64,000 nucleotides of DNA from Pardosa pseudoannulata (taxonomy: Eukaryota > Arthropoda > Arachnida > Araneae > Lycosidae): the NCBI GenBank assembly GCA_032207245.1, contig CM063498.1, positions 95,853,870 to 95,917,869 on the forward strand, read 5' to 3'. This document shows positions 36,147 through 48,896 of this stretch, in pieces (the first letter of the stretch is position 1; every line of letters starts with the position of its first letter). The notes beneath the pieces are model-generated. The model was given only the letters and a program-made list of their open reading frames with translations, had not been told where the DNA came from and searched no databases. A program made the position numbers and the translations under genes.

Positions 36147-38180
36147 ACTAATATATAAGCCCGTCATATGACGGGATCCGTAAAAAACTTTACTGCCCCT
36201 ATGTTAGTTGCCAACTTAATTTATCTTGTCATATTACATGATAGGATGGATAGCAAAGGTTTTAACATTGACAGTGATTATTTGGCGGTATATATGAATG
36301 ATGTCCAAAATTTGCGAATCGATTGCAAACCGTATGGGTATGTATTAGAAACATACACACAAACGAACAAACTTCTTAATTTTCAAAGTTTAAGTTTAAT
36401 TATTATTATATTATTATATATTTGTATAATATATATTATTATACAAATAATATATATTAAAAGTTTGAATAATATATATTATTATATAAATATTATATAA
36501 ATATGTTTGAAATAATATATATTATTATATTATTTCAAAGTTTTTTAGTTTAATTATTATTATATTATTATATATTTGTAATTATGATTAATGAACTTAA
36601 AAGTCATTGTTTCCCTCATATGTGAATGCGTCAATAACTTTTTCTTTTCGTTGTTATATACTAGTTAGTCATAATAAAACTTTCTTCAAATAGATTGCAA
36701 ATCAAATGGGAAGGTTCACATCTAGATGCTATGGCTGTCCTAAGCCTAAAATATCAACCATCTACTGGTACTCGTTTATGAGTTATGGGAGGTACGTAAG
36801 TAAAGACGTATAGACTGAGTGCATTTTAACAAGGGAGAACTAGTCATATTGTGGGACGGTCAAAGTGAATATTAACATTTAAACTGAAAGTATTAACATT
36901 TAAACTGTCTTTGTATTTACCTGCAGAAACAAACTTTTCTTGACAAATCTTTCCATATTTTATGCACTGAAATGCATAACTCATAAAAATTAAACTAATA
37001 AATTTCAATAAAAACCAAAAAAACATATATAACTTAATAGATATATAACTTAAAAGATAGGTATTTATTAGTCCGTAAAATAGACTCCTAGACTTTTATG
37101 AAAATAATTTCCTGTTAATACCGGTGATAAAATTTTCACTACAACAAAAAATAATCGATGATTAAATTTAAAATTGTCACATATGTACCTAATCTATTAC
37201 TCAAGCTAAATGTGAAAGAAAATTATTTAAGTAATATCTAAGTTCAGTGATAAAACGTATGAAAATAATAAAGATGATATTTAAATTATTTAAAATAAGA
37301 AATGATTAAATGAGATGGTTAAAGGAATGACGTCATGCTAGAAAAATGTTATTTTTACCTATTTATTATACGATGAATTGATAAATTTAATCTCCTGCTC
37401 TTTATAAAAATAATGTAAAAATATCTCATTTTATTTTACTTGTTATACGAAGTAAAATGAAGCATAATATTTTGTTTCCAAACTTGTAAAAGCAATATAA
37501 TATTTTTATCAGTTCGATTATATATTTCAATAATTTTTTGTGTTTTCAAAAAGATTTAACCTTATTTAAATATTTTTTACCTTCAGTGCACTCACAGAAC
37601 ATCATTGCTATTTGAAATAAATATGAAAGTATTTCTCATTCTTAATACTAATATCTATTCTAATATCTATAATTCGTAATACTAACAGCATTAAGAATAC
37701 TAATATCTTACGAAATTATTTTCATTCATAGAAATTTTATTAGTTCATGATCCCTCAAGAAAGCATGTACATTAAGTAAAAACTAATGAGTATTCTTACA
37801 TCTCTAATATTTTTAGTAGTCAGTTTTGAATATTATTAGTATGTTTTAAATTTATAAATAAAAGTCAAATTTTGCAGAATTTAGAAATTAGAATAAATTA
37901 AAGTTATTGAAATATAAAGTTAAAAAATTTACAATTAAATAGATATTAGACATTATTTCACCTTATCTTTCAATAGTGTTCGCTAAAATCAGGTGAAGCC
38001 TTATCAGTCGTGTCTTTATAGAAACGGCTGCTAAAGGGAACAGGGGATTAAAAACATTGCAGGGAAGCATATGGCCCAGTCTAGGATCGCTAAAATTGTA
38101 GCATTTTCTATAGGGCTTGGTATAATGGCATTAAGCACTCGAAAAGGGGGGAAAGGGGTGGATTTCGAACGTTTCAAAGA
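36147..38180. repeat. Dispersed repeat, copy I (transposon-derived, class unknown)
   Basis: Several blocks recur in the same order in 46031-48759: 36215-36275 with 47905-47960 (ATTACATGATAGGATGGATAG against ATTACGTGATAGAATAGGG), 37292-37400 with 48307-48410 (AAAGGAATGACGTCAT and following), and 38125-38175 with 48570-48610 (GGATTTCGAACGTT). The left edge has the perfect palindrome CCCGTCATATGACGGG at 36160-36175. The 110-codon frame at 36168-36500 begins inside the palindrome and I do not regard it as a gene. Confidence 0.6.
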
Positions 38181-38274
38181 CGACGCTTTGATTTTTACTA
38201 ACCCTAACTCATCAAGCTTCCAACATGGATAACTCTATCCATTCCAGCTCCAACCGCTTCATAGATTCGAGAAC

Positions 38275-39791
38275 TGACGGACAGATAACTTAGGCTGTTT
38301 TTATATAGGGGATTTGTCGTGTTGTCAAATAAACTTCTGAATTAAATCCTCATAGAAATTTTCCATATGACTATTTACCGGCGACTAGTTTGTTTTATGC
38401 CTCGCATAGCTGAAAAATGATGAGTTGTAAATTGTTGAATTTTTGCAATTAAAACTGGAATTTACTTGCACCCACATTAGCTGCTAACAACAAGTTTAGC
38501 AGCCAACGTCAAGGTTGAGTGGAGGATAAACTACATTCACCATACTTTTTAAAAAATATTTCAATGTTATAGAAGCACAAAAGTAAACATGCAGATCCGT
38601 AGCACAGTGTAGAAAAACAGATTTTGTGAAACAAATAATGATGTTAAAAAATAAAGTCGTTTTGTTCCAAAGATTTTTTTTCTATTTTACTAACGATTCC
38701 ATAAACCACATAGAGTTTAACAAGAAAAACAACCCCATTTTGTATACAACTATTACAATTACCATGTCAATGTAAGAAAAACCATTAAAATATATTCTAG
38801 AGCAGGTTTACTAGTTTTATATCACCAATTTTGTATATTTATAACATTTTCAAATTTTTAGGATAAATTATTGCATATGTTTAGCCGCTTTAACTCTTGA
38901 TTTCCCCCCTCTCTTTACGAAAAGGAGATGCACGCTATCGGTGGCAGATTTTCCTAGATATTTTTTTTCACAGATTTTAAATTATAATATGTAAATAGCA
39001 TATTAAATTAGAGCAGAAATCTTATAAATAAAATTGACGGACAGATAACTTAGGCTGTTTTTATATAGGGGATTTGTCGTGTTGTCAAATAAACTTCTGA
39101 ATTAAATCCTCATAGAAATTTTCCATATGACTATTTACCGGCGACTAGTTTGTTTTATGCCTCGCATAGCTGAAAAATGATGAGTTGTAAATTGTTGAAT
39201 TTTTGCAATTAAAACTGGAATGTACTTGCACCCACATTAGCTGCTAACAAGTTTAGCAGCCAACGTCAAGGTTGAGTGGAGGATAAACTACATTCACCAT
39301 ACTTTTTAAAAAATATTTCAATGTTATAGAAGCACAAAAGTAAACATGCAGATCCGTAGCACAGTGTAGAAAAACAGATTTTGTGAAACAAATAATGATG
39401 TTAAAAAATAAAGTCGTTTTGTTCCAAAGATTTTTTTTCTATTTTACTAACGATTCCATAAACCACATAGAGTTTAACAAGAAAAACAACCCCATTTTGT
39501 ATACAACTATTACAATTACCATGTCAATGTAAGAAAAACCATTAAAATATATTCTAGAGCAGGTTTACTAGTTTTATATCACCAATTTTGTATATTTATA
39601 ACATTTTCAAATTTTTAGGATAAATTATTGCATATGTTTAGCCGCTTTAACTCTTGATTTCCCCCCTCTCTTTACGAAAAGGAGATGCACGCTATCGGTG
39701 GCAGATTTTCCTAGATATTTTTTTCCCAGATTTTAAATTATAATATGTAAATAGCATATTTAAAGTTAGAGCAGAAATCTTATAAATAAAA
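38275..39791. repeat. Recent tandem duplication, period 760 bp
   Basis: Copy 1 (38275-39034) and copy 2 (39035-39791) are almost identical. Differences I see are a 3-base change (GCTAACAACAAG against GCTAACAAG), a T/G change before ACTTGCACCC, and small indels near the end. The right end lies 90 bases before the assembly gap. It may be a real recent duplication or an unmerged allele at the contig end. Confidence 0.93.
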
Positions 39792-39881
39792 GTCATTTTG
39801 TATGTTGTATGTATGTGTGTATGTATGTTCCACATCTTCTCCTAAACTAATTGTCCGATTTAAAAAAAAATTTGTATAAAT

Positions 39882-39981
39882 NNNNNNNNNNNNNNNNNNN
39901 NNNNNNNNNNNNNNNNNNNNNNNNNNNNNNNNNNNNNNNNNNNNNNNNNNNNNNNNNNNNNNNNNNNNNNNNNNNNNNNNN
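39882..39981. other. Assembly gap, 100 N
   Basis: Exactly 100 undetermined bases, the usual filler for a gap of unknown size. Confidence 0.99.
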
Positions 39982-40801
39982 TAACTAGGCAAATTGAAGA
40001 AGCATCTGATTTGAATCTGTTTTAAATTATTTTTTACTAGGAAACTTAAGTACTTGTTTATATTGATAAAAAGTTATTTAGATACTTGCATATTTCATAT
40101 TTAGGCACTTGTTTTTGTATTAAGTAAATCAGAACATTAATTTTTAATAGTTATTCAACTACCTTTTTTTTTTTTTCATTTCTCCTTTTTTCCCCCTCTT
40201 TTTCCTCAAAATTTTGACTTCTGTGTCTGTGATTTCTCACTTATACACTCTCCCTTTTGTTCATGTTTTTATTGAACCTAATGTAATAACCATTATTTTA
40301 TCTGATATGTTTCTGATAAGAGGTGCTTAAAAAGTTTGAATGGTGCTTAATTTTTTCCATTAAAAAAGTGTACGAACCATGACATTGCACATTGCTCATG
40401 ATTACCTTGTACATTGTACATAAGGGAAAATTGTTTCGCTTATTTCTATCAACAAATGAAATAAAAACAGGAATTCTAGTAAAAAAAATTTTTTTAAAGT
40501 TCAGTATTTTTTTCTTTTGAGAGCTTTGTTAAATTAATACTTAAAATAGTAAGAACTGAAATTTTTAATTTGAATCTGATAATTTTTTCATGCTCTGATA
40601 GGTGAATAATTATCATCTTTTTGACTATTCTTGAGACCAGTCATATTTAGCATATACCAAATTTTCTTTAACATATAAGTAGTTTTATGGGAAATCAATT
40701 TATGAGGTTGTGTACAACGTAGTTTTGTTAAGTTCTAATTATTACTCAAAAACGATCCATAAAGAAACCTAATTTTAATTGCTATTCAAAACACATCTAT
40801 A

Positions 40802-40806
<5 letters not shown>

Positions 40807-40875
<69 letters not shown>
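40807..40875. repeat. (TA)n microsatellite
   Basis: About 34 uninterrupted TA dinucleotides. Confidence 0.95.
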
Positions 40876-40879
<4 letters not shown>

Positions 40880-41026
40880 ACTTTCCTCTTGGTATTTCTT
40901 GACCTTTTTGAAGATCCTCATTATAGAATCACATTGCTTTGTATCTTTACATTAATGCAGGATAGTTCAATTGATATCTTTCTGAAACTAGACAAATCTA
41001 TATTAAAAGTTGTAATTTATAATATT

Positions 41027-41883
41027 ACTAGCTGCTTTTGCACCCAGGCTTCACTCTCAGTACTTATGATTCCTAAATGAAACTGTGACAAAATTGTGCT
41101 TGTTTAAATTTAATTTTTAAAATATATTGAAGAATTTCAAAAATATAACAATTCAGTTTCTAATAATGGATAACACATCGTAACTTTCTTCTTCATAAGC
41201 TTAACATTATATTTGATTTTTTTTCTTTCTCCACGGAAAAAGGAAAGTAATATTTTTAGCTCAATCCTGTAAAGAAAATCAAGGTATATAAACAAATAAA
41301 AATATCAAAGCTTAATTGTTAATACTAAACATATTTGTTAAATTTGTATAATAAATAATTGCTAATTAGTTTTAATTGACTTCTGTGAGACGACTAGTCT
41401 CACAGAAAGATAGTTGTGTGTGATATAAATAAAATGTGAAATACTTTATTTTTCCAGAAATGACTCTGTAACCGCAGCAGAGGGATAAATTTTCATTTAA
41501 AAAAGTGGGGATATTGGAGTAAAAAGAAAAATGCCAATTTAAATTTAATATTTCATCAAGTAATTCTAATCAAAACCTTAAAACAGATATTATTTTCAAG
41601 CACATTTTAAACACTTTTTTATGCATTGAGTTGCTTAAAATTTTTTCAAAATTGTTTTAGCATGTTGTTAAAAGAAATATATATCAGTGGGACTAAAATA
41701 TTGTCACTAAACCCAGTTTAGAGTAAAAATTGTTCTATCTCTATGTCCTTTATTTCTGAACAATTTGACTTGCCTAGGGTGACCTAATTCAAAGTATATA
41801 ATTGCATTAAAATTCGTACAACCATTTCAGAAGGCATAGCAAATATATTGAAACACATATATTTGAGAGGATTTTATATATAG
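41027..41883 (+). repeat. Dispersed repeat with ACTAGCTGC edge
   Basis: The left edge ACTAGCTGCTTTTGCACCC matches the edge of the repeat at 46031 (ACTAGCTGCTTTGCACCC). The right edge is a TTTTATATATAGA-like tail after an ACCATTTCAGAAGG motif, as in the tails at 9475-9595 and 48640-48759. It is a transposon relic of unresolved class. Confidence 0.5.
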
Positions 41884-42377
41884 ATACATAATATAATATA
41901 AATTAATAAGTAAATTTTCTCCTGGTTATTTCTTTGCATTTATTATAACTTTAATTCCTTCATGTATGTTTAAGTTACATCCATTATTTTGTTCTAGGAA
42001 GAAGGTCATAATTGAAAATTCACAAATAAATTGAAAAATGTATTAAATTTTCATTCCATAAATTTACTTGATTTTTTTTTTCAAGTATTTCATTACTTTG
42101 ATAATTTACTTTTAAATTCTGATTTAGTTTTTGAGAGGGCCATATTATAAGTATTATAATAAAATTTTACAATAAGCAGAAATGTAATTGAGAAGGTAAT
42201 TAATTTTTGCTCTTTAATTTCCTACTTTGCTTCTTTGAGTTTTTTTGTACCATTCTGTTTAAATGCTATTTGTATTTTTATTTTGTAAATGGGATGGTAA
42301 CACATACTGAATGAGAAGTTAGTTTTAACTTTTATTTCTTACATTTTGTTTAGTTTCTTTTCTGTTTATTTGATTAG

Positions 42378-42494
42378 AACCTACAGCTTGTCAGGCAAAT
42401 GAATTTAAGTGTGGTGATGGACAGTGTATTTCAGCTGAGTTACGTTGCAATCGCCGCTATGATTGCAGAGATGGAACTGATGAATATAATTGTG
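42378..42494 (+). CDS. LDLa exon 1 of perlecan-like gene
   Basis: The exon has 117 nt between TTGATTAG and G|GTATGT. It encodes [22 protein letters not shown] and RDGTDEYNC. All six cysteines are present, with the F before C2, the GDGQC turn and the acidic DGTDE calcium site. The NRRYDCRDG wording is shared with exon 2, suggesting the two arose by duplication. The first amino acid (Glu) is split with the unseen upstream exon. Confidence 0.93.
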
Positions 42495-42896
42495 GTATGT
42501 TTATCTGTTCAAGTTGGTGCTACATTAAAAAAAAAAAAATAATAGTACTTTGATTTTTAATAAATATAAGCAAATTATTACTTGCTTTAAATAAAGTTAA
42601 CCATATCAAAAGTTAAATTAAGATTTTAATGTCCATAGTTTTAATATTTAATAGGCTAATAATTTGTTAGTTTAAGATTTGTCTAAATATGATTTATACA
42701 AACTAATCGAAATATAATCTTATTTTTGATCTTTTCCTTTGTCAGAGGATTTTTCTCTGCTATTGTAAGATACAATAAAAAATGTTTCAAAATCTGAAAA
42801 GTTATAGTTAAACTAAGTTCTTGTATGCCTGTTGTAGGTTTATAAGTTTTGCATTTTTATTTTGTTTATTTTTTATTTTTTATTTTGTTTAATTAG
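42495..42896 (+). other. Intron 1
   Basis: 402 bp, GT..AG, AT-rich; nothing recognised. Confidence 0.85.
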
Positions 42897-43022
42897 AAGA
42901 TAGAGAAAGACAGTGTGGGCCAGATGAATTTAGGTGTGGTGATGGACAGTGTATTAAAAATGATCTTAAATGCAATCGTAGGTATGATTGCAGGGATGGA
43001 TCAGATGAGCAGTCATGTACTG
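42897..43022 (+). CDS. LDLa exon 2 of perlecan-like gene
   Basis: The exon has 126 nt, from TTTAATTAG to G|GTATGT. It encodes [27 protein letters not shown] and RDGSDEQSC. This is the textbook LDLa pattern, with an intact DGSDE calcium-binding cluster and a short charged linker (DRERQ) before C1. It is most like exon 1. Confidence 0.94.
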
Positions 43023-43055
43023 GTATGTTTGAACTAAATTATTTGTCACCTACAC

Positions 43056-43878
43056 CAGTGGTGCGCAAACTTTTTTCGATTGTGACCCCTTTTGTAGAGA
43101 GAAAATTTTTGGCGACCCCTAGAGATAAATGTTCACAAATACGATGTATATTTCGTGCATTTCTTTCATTTCATCGAATAAAAACATCATCATATTTGAC
43201 TCATATTAATTTTATTTATAATTTTAAGAAAATACTTTTTGTGTAACACAAAAATCAATAAATTGCCCTTTAATGAGATGAATGTGGCTGCAAGTTTCTA
43301 ATTATCTCATCGATGTTTGGATGTATGTTGCTAATTGCAATTCGCATATCATCTTCAGGGTTTAAACAAGAGTGGTATTTACTTTTTATTGAAACTAGTT
43401 TGCTAAATCCAGTTTCACATAAATACGCTGATGCAAATTGTATTAACACTCTGATGGCATTCTTGCATAAAACGGGATATTGTTTTTCCACTGATAGCCA
43501 AAATTTTTGGCAAGGCTGAGTCTTAAATTGATTTCGAAGAGTATAATCACTAATTAGATCTATCAATTGCTCTTTCTCACTAATTTGAAGAGTTGAACTG
43601 CATATGTCAAAGGAAAATGGATCATGAAATCTGGCAAATTACCGCGAAGAGGGTGCTATCTATCGGAGTAAAAAACTTGCTGCTTCAAACTTTACATACA
43701 TTACGCGTTACGGTCAAAGAAAGAGTGGACAGCATGAAATTGCAATTAAACAGTGAGTGACGGCGCTTCACTCTTTGTATGTACACTTTATGGTATGCAG
43801 CATTCAGGGATAATGCATTTCATAAAAATTTGGCGACCCCAAAAAAACTTCTGGCGACCCCTAGTTTGCGCACCACTG
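43056..43878 (-). mobile_element. hAT transposon, internally deleted, 8-bp target duplication
   Basis: Perfect 15-bp terminal inverted repeats CAGTGGTGCGCAAAC lie at 43056-43070 and 43864-43878. The 8-bp duplication ACCTACAC flanks them (43048-43055 and 43879-43886), the hAT hallmark. Subterminal GCGACCCC(A/T) repeats follow. The 823-bp element retains only the C-terminal end of a transposase on the minus strand, so it is non-autonomous. The intact target duplication points to a relatively recent insertion. Confidence 0.95.
43270..43638 (-). pseudogene. hAT transposase C-terminal (dimerisation) fragment
   Basis: The minus-strand frame reads FARFHDPFSFDI, then KFWLSVEKQYPVLCKNAIRV, then FASAYLCETGFSKLVSIKSK and ending in EDDMRIAISNIHPNID. 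This is the hAT-family dimerisation region (FW..YP.L...A...L.....S...E..FS....I...KR/K..L). The catalytic upstream region is absent. There is no start codon in context; it is a remnant inside a non-autonomous element. Similar sequence occurs in domesticated proteins such as ZMYM or FAM200-type genes, but the terminal repeats here show it is a transposon. Confidence 0.85.
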
Positions 43879-44981
43879 ACCTACACGATCAAAATCTACA
43901 GTTTTTTGAACCTGTTTAATAAATTTATAGTTTGCATTTTGTAAGCTATTTTCTGTATGCTAGTTGATTTCTAAATCTCCATGATATATTTTTTAATGTA
44001 ATATTTATGTTATACTTAATGAAACTCTTTATTTTTAAAAATAGTTTTACTGTAGGGAATGTAAAGAAGTTTGGGAGGGATTTACGACTTTGTATGTTTA
44101 CATCTACTCTAAGAATGTTATTTTAAAAGAAACTACATACTTGGATTTTTGCTTATCATAATTATTTAATATTTTACTGTAAAATTTTTCTTATTCAAGT
44201 TTAATTAAAGAAATTTATTACTTTACACCAAATTATGTAAATTCCTGTTATTTTTAACATTGCTTGTATATTGGGTTAGTTAGTTTTTGAAGGTTGTTGA
44301 GTATATCAAATTAATATTTCTCTATATGATATCTGATTTAAATACTTTCTTTAATGTCTCTTTTTAAAACTTTTAATTTTTTAAACCTCTTGCACCCCAA
44401 TGTTGAGTAGTTTAAATGGCATAATCTTTCTTTTACAACAAATATGTTGAGTAAGGTTTGACATGTCTTTTAAATTAAAGAATTGATTGTTTGCACTTGT
44501 TTAACTCATTTAAAATTGCTAGGTTGGGATTAAATAGATGTAACTCAAACATATATTTGGGCCAGACTAATGGGAATGAGGAAAATTTAATTTTAAATGC
44601 AGTGCAAAGGGTACTAAGAGGAGGGGAGGAACCTACTCTTATTTCCTTTTGAAAATTTTTCTGTTTTCATCAGCATTGTTCATCCTTTATTTGATAGCAC
44701 ACTGGAATCTATGGGTATTAAACTTCTCTGATTTATTTAAATTACAGTGAAAAGTTATTGGACTTCTTTGAAGAATAGTTTAATCAAGGATCTTTAAAAA
44801 ATGTTGCTGCAATACCTTGGACACAATTTAAAAATCACTGCTCTGCATAGCCATGCTGTGTTCTAAATTTTGTGAAAGTTTAAACCATACCAAACTTAAC
44901 CATACCTATATGGAATATTTATAAAAATATTTTAAGTCTTTTTTTGGTTATCTTTTAATTTTTTGTTGTATTCTTTTTCAG

Positions 44982-45101
44982 AACCATCTGGAGAATGTAA
45001 TGAAGAACAATTTAGGTGTGGAAATGGCCAATGTATTGACAGAAGTTTGAGATGTGACCGAAAATATGACTGTCAAGATGGCACTGATGAGTTCACTTGT
45101 G
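44982..45101 (+). CDS. LDLa exon 3 of perlecan-like gene
   Basis: The exon has 120 nt, from TTTTTCAG to G|GTAGGC. It encodes [22 protein letters not shown] and QDGTDEFTC. It has six cysteines and a complete acidic calcium site. The PSGE linker precedes C1. Confidence 0.94.
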
Positions 45102-45359
45102 GTAGGCATTGAACTGAGCCATAATAATGGCTTATATTCAGCCAGGAATTATTTTTTTCACCATGGTTTATAATTTTTAAGTTTGCAAATTAGAGTTCAG
45201 TTTTATTTTTGCATGAAAAATTATTTTTATTTTACTTATTAGTATTTTACATAACATTTATTTTATATAAATATTCTTTAACTGCATTATTTTCATTGTT
45301 TTATTTATCTTATTTTGATTACCATTTATCTTCATTTCTTATGATTTTATATTGATTAG
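45102..45359 (+). other. Intron 3
   Basis: 258 bp, GT..AG; nothing recognised. Confidence 0.85.
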
Positions 45360-45476
45360 AATCGAATACATGTCGAGCAGATGAATTTAGATGCTCTATA
45401 GGTCAATGTATAAAAAGTACTCTTAAATGTGATGGAAAAGAAGATTGTAAAGACAGATCTGATGAATATGATTGTG
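45360..45476 (+). CDS. LDLa exon 4 of perlecan-like gene
   Basis: The exon has 117 nt, from TTGATTAG to G|GTATGC. It encodes [22 protein letters not shown] and KDRSDEYDC. It has six cysteines. The calcium-site glycine is replaced (DRSDE instead of DGSDE), a tolerated variant. Confidence 0.93.
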
Positions 45477-45646
45477 GTATGCTTTAGCAATTTTTTATGA
45501 TTGGAAACTGATTTTATAAATGTTATATATTTACTCAGTTGCTAGTTCTATACTTGGGAAACACTAATTTTTTTTCATTGTAATCTCTATATTTTATTCT
45601 AGAAGAATTTTATCTACATGTTGCAAATGTAAAATTGTTAAATTAT

Positions 45647-45684
<38 letters not shown>

Positions 45685-48600
45685 CATACATGTTTATGTG
45701 AAATATATGCTTATAATGTGTCAGACTTAATTTTGTATATTTGTTGAAAATTTGTTAAATTTCTTTTTTTTTTTTTAATAATGAGCTTAAATATCTGAGT
45801 AAATTTAAATGTCATTATGGACTATTTACCTTGAAACAAATTTAGTTAGTCTTATATATATATATATATATATATATATACTCAGAAATTTTGAGTCAGC
45901 TTTCTGTTTTTGTAATTCAGAATTTTGAGCTTGAATGAAAGCTTAATAAGAAAATTTCATAGGTAAGTATTTAATTTGTCAGTGGTTTGGTTGAAGAAAA
46001 AGGAAAGAACTTTTACCTGTTTTATAATAAACTAGCTGCTTTGCACCCATCCTTCGGTCTGGGTTTTCAAATATTTCGATGAAAGATTTAGAACCACTAT
46101 TAAAGATAATAAGATGTATTGATAGAAATGCTGAATAAATTTCGTATGTTTTAGATTGTTGACGATTATAACAGTTTATTAATAGCCAAATGTCCAGTAA
46201 GTGCACTGTATTGCCCGTGAGCCGCTGCATAATAATTCCCAATTCCAGGACTTTTTTTTAATGTAGGAATCAAATTTCAAAATACTGTGGAGAGTAACAT
46301 ATATATATGTACTGTTCTGAATGGGATAAATCATCCCCAACCGTCTTTTAGTACTGCTTTACATGCATAAAAATTAAATTTTAAACAACAAAACCTAAAA
46401 TGAAAACTTTTTCTTTAAAAAATGGCAATTGTGAAATAAAAACAAATATGATAGAACATGGTGAATTTGTAAGTACTGAATATAAAAATCACGACAACAT
46501 ATAACAGAAAAAATGTTAACTTCTTAAAAAATTTGAGAAAGTAAAATAAAGATTTACATATTTTGATGAAATACAAAATTTAGGTATAAAAAGTAAAATG
46601 ATTTTGATACTGGGATATTTCAAAGAGAAAAAGTTATTGCATATGAAAAATAGTTGTAACTATAGGCAATAAATGGCACCACTCATTACATATTTTAATT
46701 AATATATTTTTAACTGATTCTAATTGCGATATTTTGATGATCAAATAAACTACTAAGCACATAAGGTCAAAAGCCAAGAACTTAAAGCGTTATCATAAGA
46801 ATGAAGTTACATAAAGGATTTCAATTTTTATAACACGAAACATATACCATAAAGTCGCCAAGCTTATTTAAGAATAGGTGAAGTACAGAGTGACGTCTTA
46901 AAATTGGATTAATAAAAATGGCGCAATTGAATTTAAAATGAAAGAAATATACCAAATTAATATTGATAAAACAAAATAAGTGTATAAGACTAAAACACCA
47001 AAAACAATTATATTATTTGAAATCACATTTTAAACTTTATTCAAAAGTGGCTACAATATCTCAACTTTTCATAGTTTCAAATTTATTTGTTCCCTGTATA
47101 TCACTTGCCAATTTCTTTTATCTCTAGTGTAGTTGAGTTTTAAATAACAAAACCTATAACCATATGATAGTTTTTATTTAATAAATGGCAACTGCGAAAT
47201 GAAAACAAATTTGATAGAACATGGCAAGTTTTTAATTATTGAAAATAAAAATCTCGCCAAGCTAATAAAATAGAAAAAAGAAGTGATTTCCTAAACAAAA
47301 ATGAGTTTATCGTTTATCAGATAAGAATAGTCTTATATACATAAATGCCATCATATATTTCTATACTTACACTGGAATTTAAAATCGCGTAGATACGTTT
47401 TTATGTTTCCCGAATACCAAATATCTGGAGATAATAATGCCAACAATGAATAACACTGCCATATTTAGACGCGAACTCAATAACGGAAAGCTCGTGTCGC
47501 AAAATTAAACTGCCATTTTGTTTGGTTTTTCGTTAATATCTTTCGAACTAATTGGTATATCGGAACACGAATGGGCGAAATAACATCCCTGGATCTCACA
47601 GTCAGATTTTAATCTGGGAATTCAAGATGTATTAATGTGGAATATGTTCATTTGGCGGTATCAAGGATTTCTGTCCAAAGAAGATACTCTATGACTTATC
47701 GGGTAGATTTGTTAAAAAAGCATAAAAATGAAAACTGTTCTTAATATCTATAAATAAAAATAACAAAATAAATGTTTACACGCTAAGGATTAAATCTGCA
47801 TCAAATGTGTGTCTTATATTAAATTTGCTCAAAACTATATAGTAAAATATAAGTTTAACCCTAAACTGTATTACTACTGTACGTTGATTAGCAACGTTAA
47901 TATACCTTGCCAAATTACGTGATAGAATAGGGAGCAGAGGTTTTGAAAGCAAAAGTGCTAATTTTGTTCGTAGTAATAAATGTTTCCAAAATTAAGGAAA
48001 TTTATGACAAACCACATAGTTTAGTATGAAACAGAAGCACACATTCATATTGTCAAATATGTGAATATAAAGATAACTATATAAAATGGAATTTATTTGC
48101 CCATGAGAGTCACTGAAATTTGTACTTTTTGTTGTTAAAATATTATTGATAAACATTTCATTGCAACTTAAAAATTAACCAAGAATTAAATTTAAAATGA
48201 GTTCTCATATAAAAATGCTATAATTTGCGTCACATAGAAATGAAAGTGAATCACTTTATATCTCAATTTCCAGGTCAAATCGAATTGATACTACGCAGAC
48301 GATTATAAAATAAGAAATGAATAAATGAAATATTTAAAGGAATGACGTCATAATGATAGAAAAATATCATTTCCACCTATGTATTATGTAATAAATTAAA
48401 AATTTTAATCTTCTACTTTTAACCGAGGAAAACTGCGTTTAAAACAATTACTTGGGATGACGTCACATTGCTAGAAATAATGCTTCTTTCACTTAGTTAT
48501 CACACGATAAATTAAAAATTTAATCGTTTGATTTTAACCGGGGAAAATAATGCTTAGAATAGTGACATGAAATGCTCGAAAATGGGGGAAGGAATGGATT

Positions 48601-48896
48601 TCGAACGTTAAAAATTTACAAAAACCTTCCCAGGGATATACCTAAACATTTCCCAAATTTTCACGGCGATTGGATGCATGGTTTTTGAGTCTATTGAGTA
48701 CATACATACAGACAGACAGACAGACAGACACACACAAATTCATTTTTATATATATAGACTAATTTAATATTTTGATATAGATGACCTTAATTATTTTTAA
48801 ACATTTAATGTATTTTAAAATTAAGATAATTTATAAAGCTTAATTAAAGTATTAATAGGTTTGTCATATTCATAGTCCCTTTTTTTCTGTTAACAG
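45477..48896 (+). other. Intron 4, mostly a dispersed repeat
   Basis: 3420 bp, GT..AG with a TTTTTTTCTGTTAACAG acceptor. It holds (TA)n tracts (45650-45680 and 45853-45880) and a long dispersed repeat (46031-48759). Confidence 0.85.
46031..48759 (+). repeat. Dispersed repeat, copy II (transposon-derived, class unknown)
   Basis: The left edge is ACTAGCTGCTTTGCACCC. The right edge is GGCGATTGGATGCATGG, then a (GACA)n microsatellite (48710-48731), then TTTTTATATATATAG. Its right half shares ordered blocks with 36147-38180. There is also internal repetition: GTTTTAAATAACAAAACCTA near 47130 resembles TTTTAAACAACAAAACCTA near 46378, and both are followed by an AATGGCAA(T/C)TG(T/C)GAAAT block. It may be two nested or tandem copies. 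No transposase or reverse transcriptase was recognised. Confidence 0.6.

Larger units (their letters stand above)
39982..42377. other. Non-coding, probably intron upstream of first visible exon
   Basis: There is no exon here. It holds a (TA)n tract (40807-40875), a dispersed repeat (41027-41883) and a perfect 11-bp hairpin (41381-41407). The first visible exon of the LDLa gene starts with a phase-1 acceptor, so at least one coding exon must lie further left, beyond the part I can recognise or in the gap. Confidence 0.6.
43023..44981 (+). other. Intron 2, contains a hAT element
   Basis: 1959 bp, GT..AG with a TTCTTTTTCAG acceptor. A hAT transposon (43056-43878) lies only 33 bases after the donor. 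The rest is AT-rich, with no further LDLa sequence. Confidence 0.85.

Noticed and set aside
36168..36500. 110-codon frame starting in the palindrome at 36160
   Set aside because: It lies within a dispersed repeat and ends in AT-only sequence. The repeat's other copy does not keep it open.
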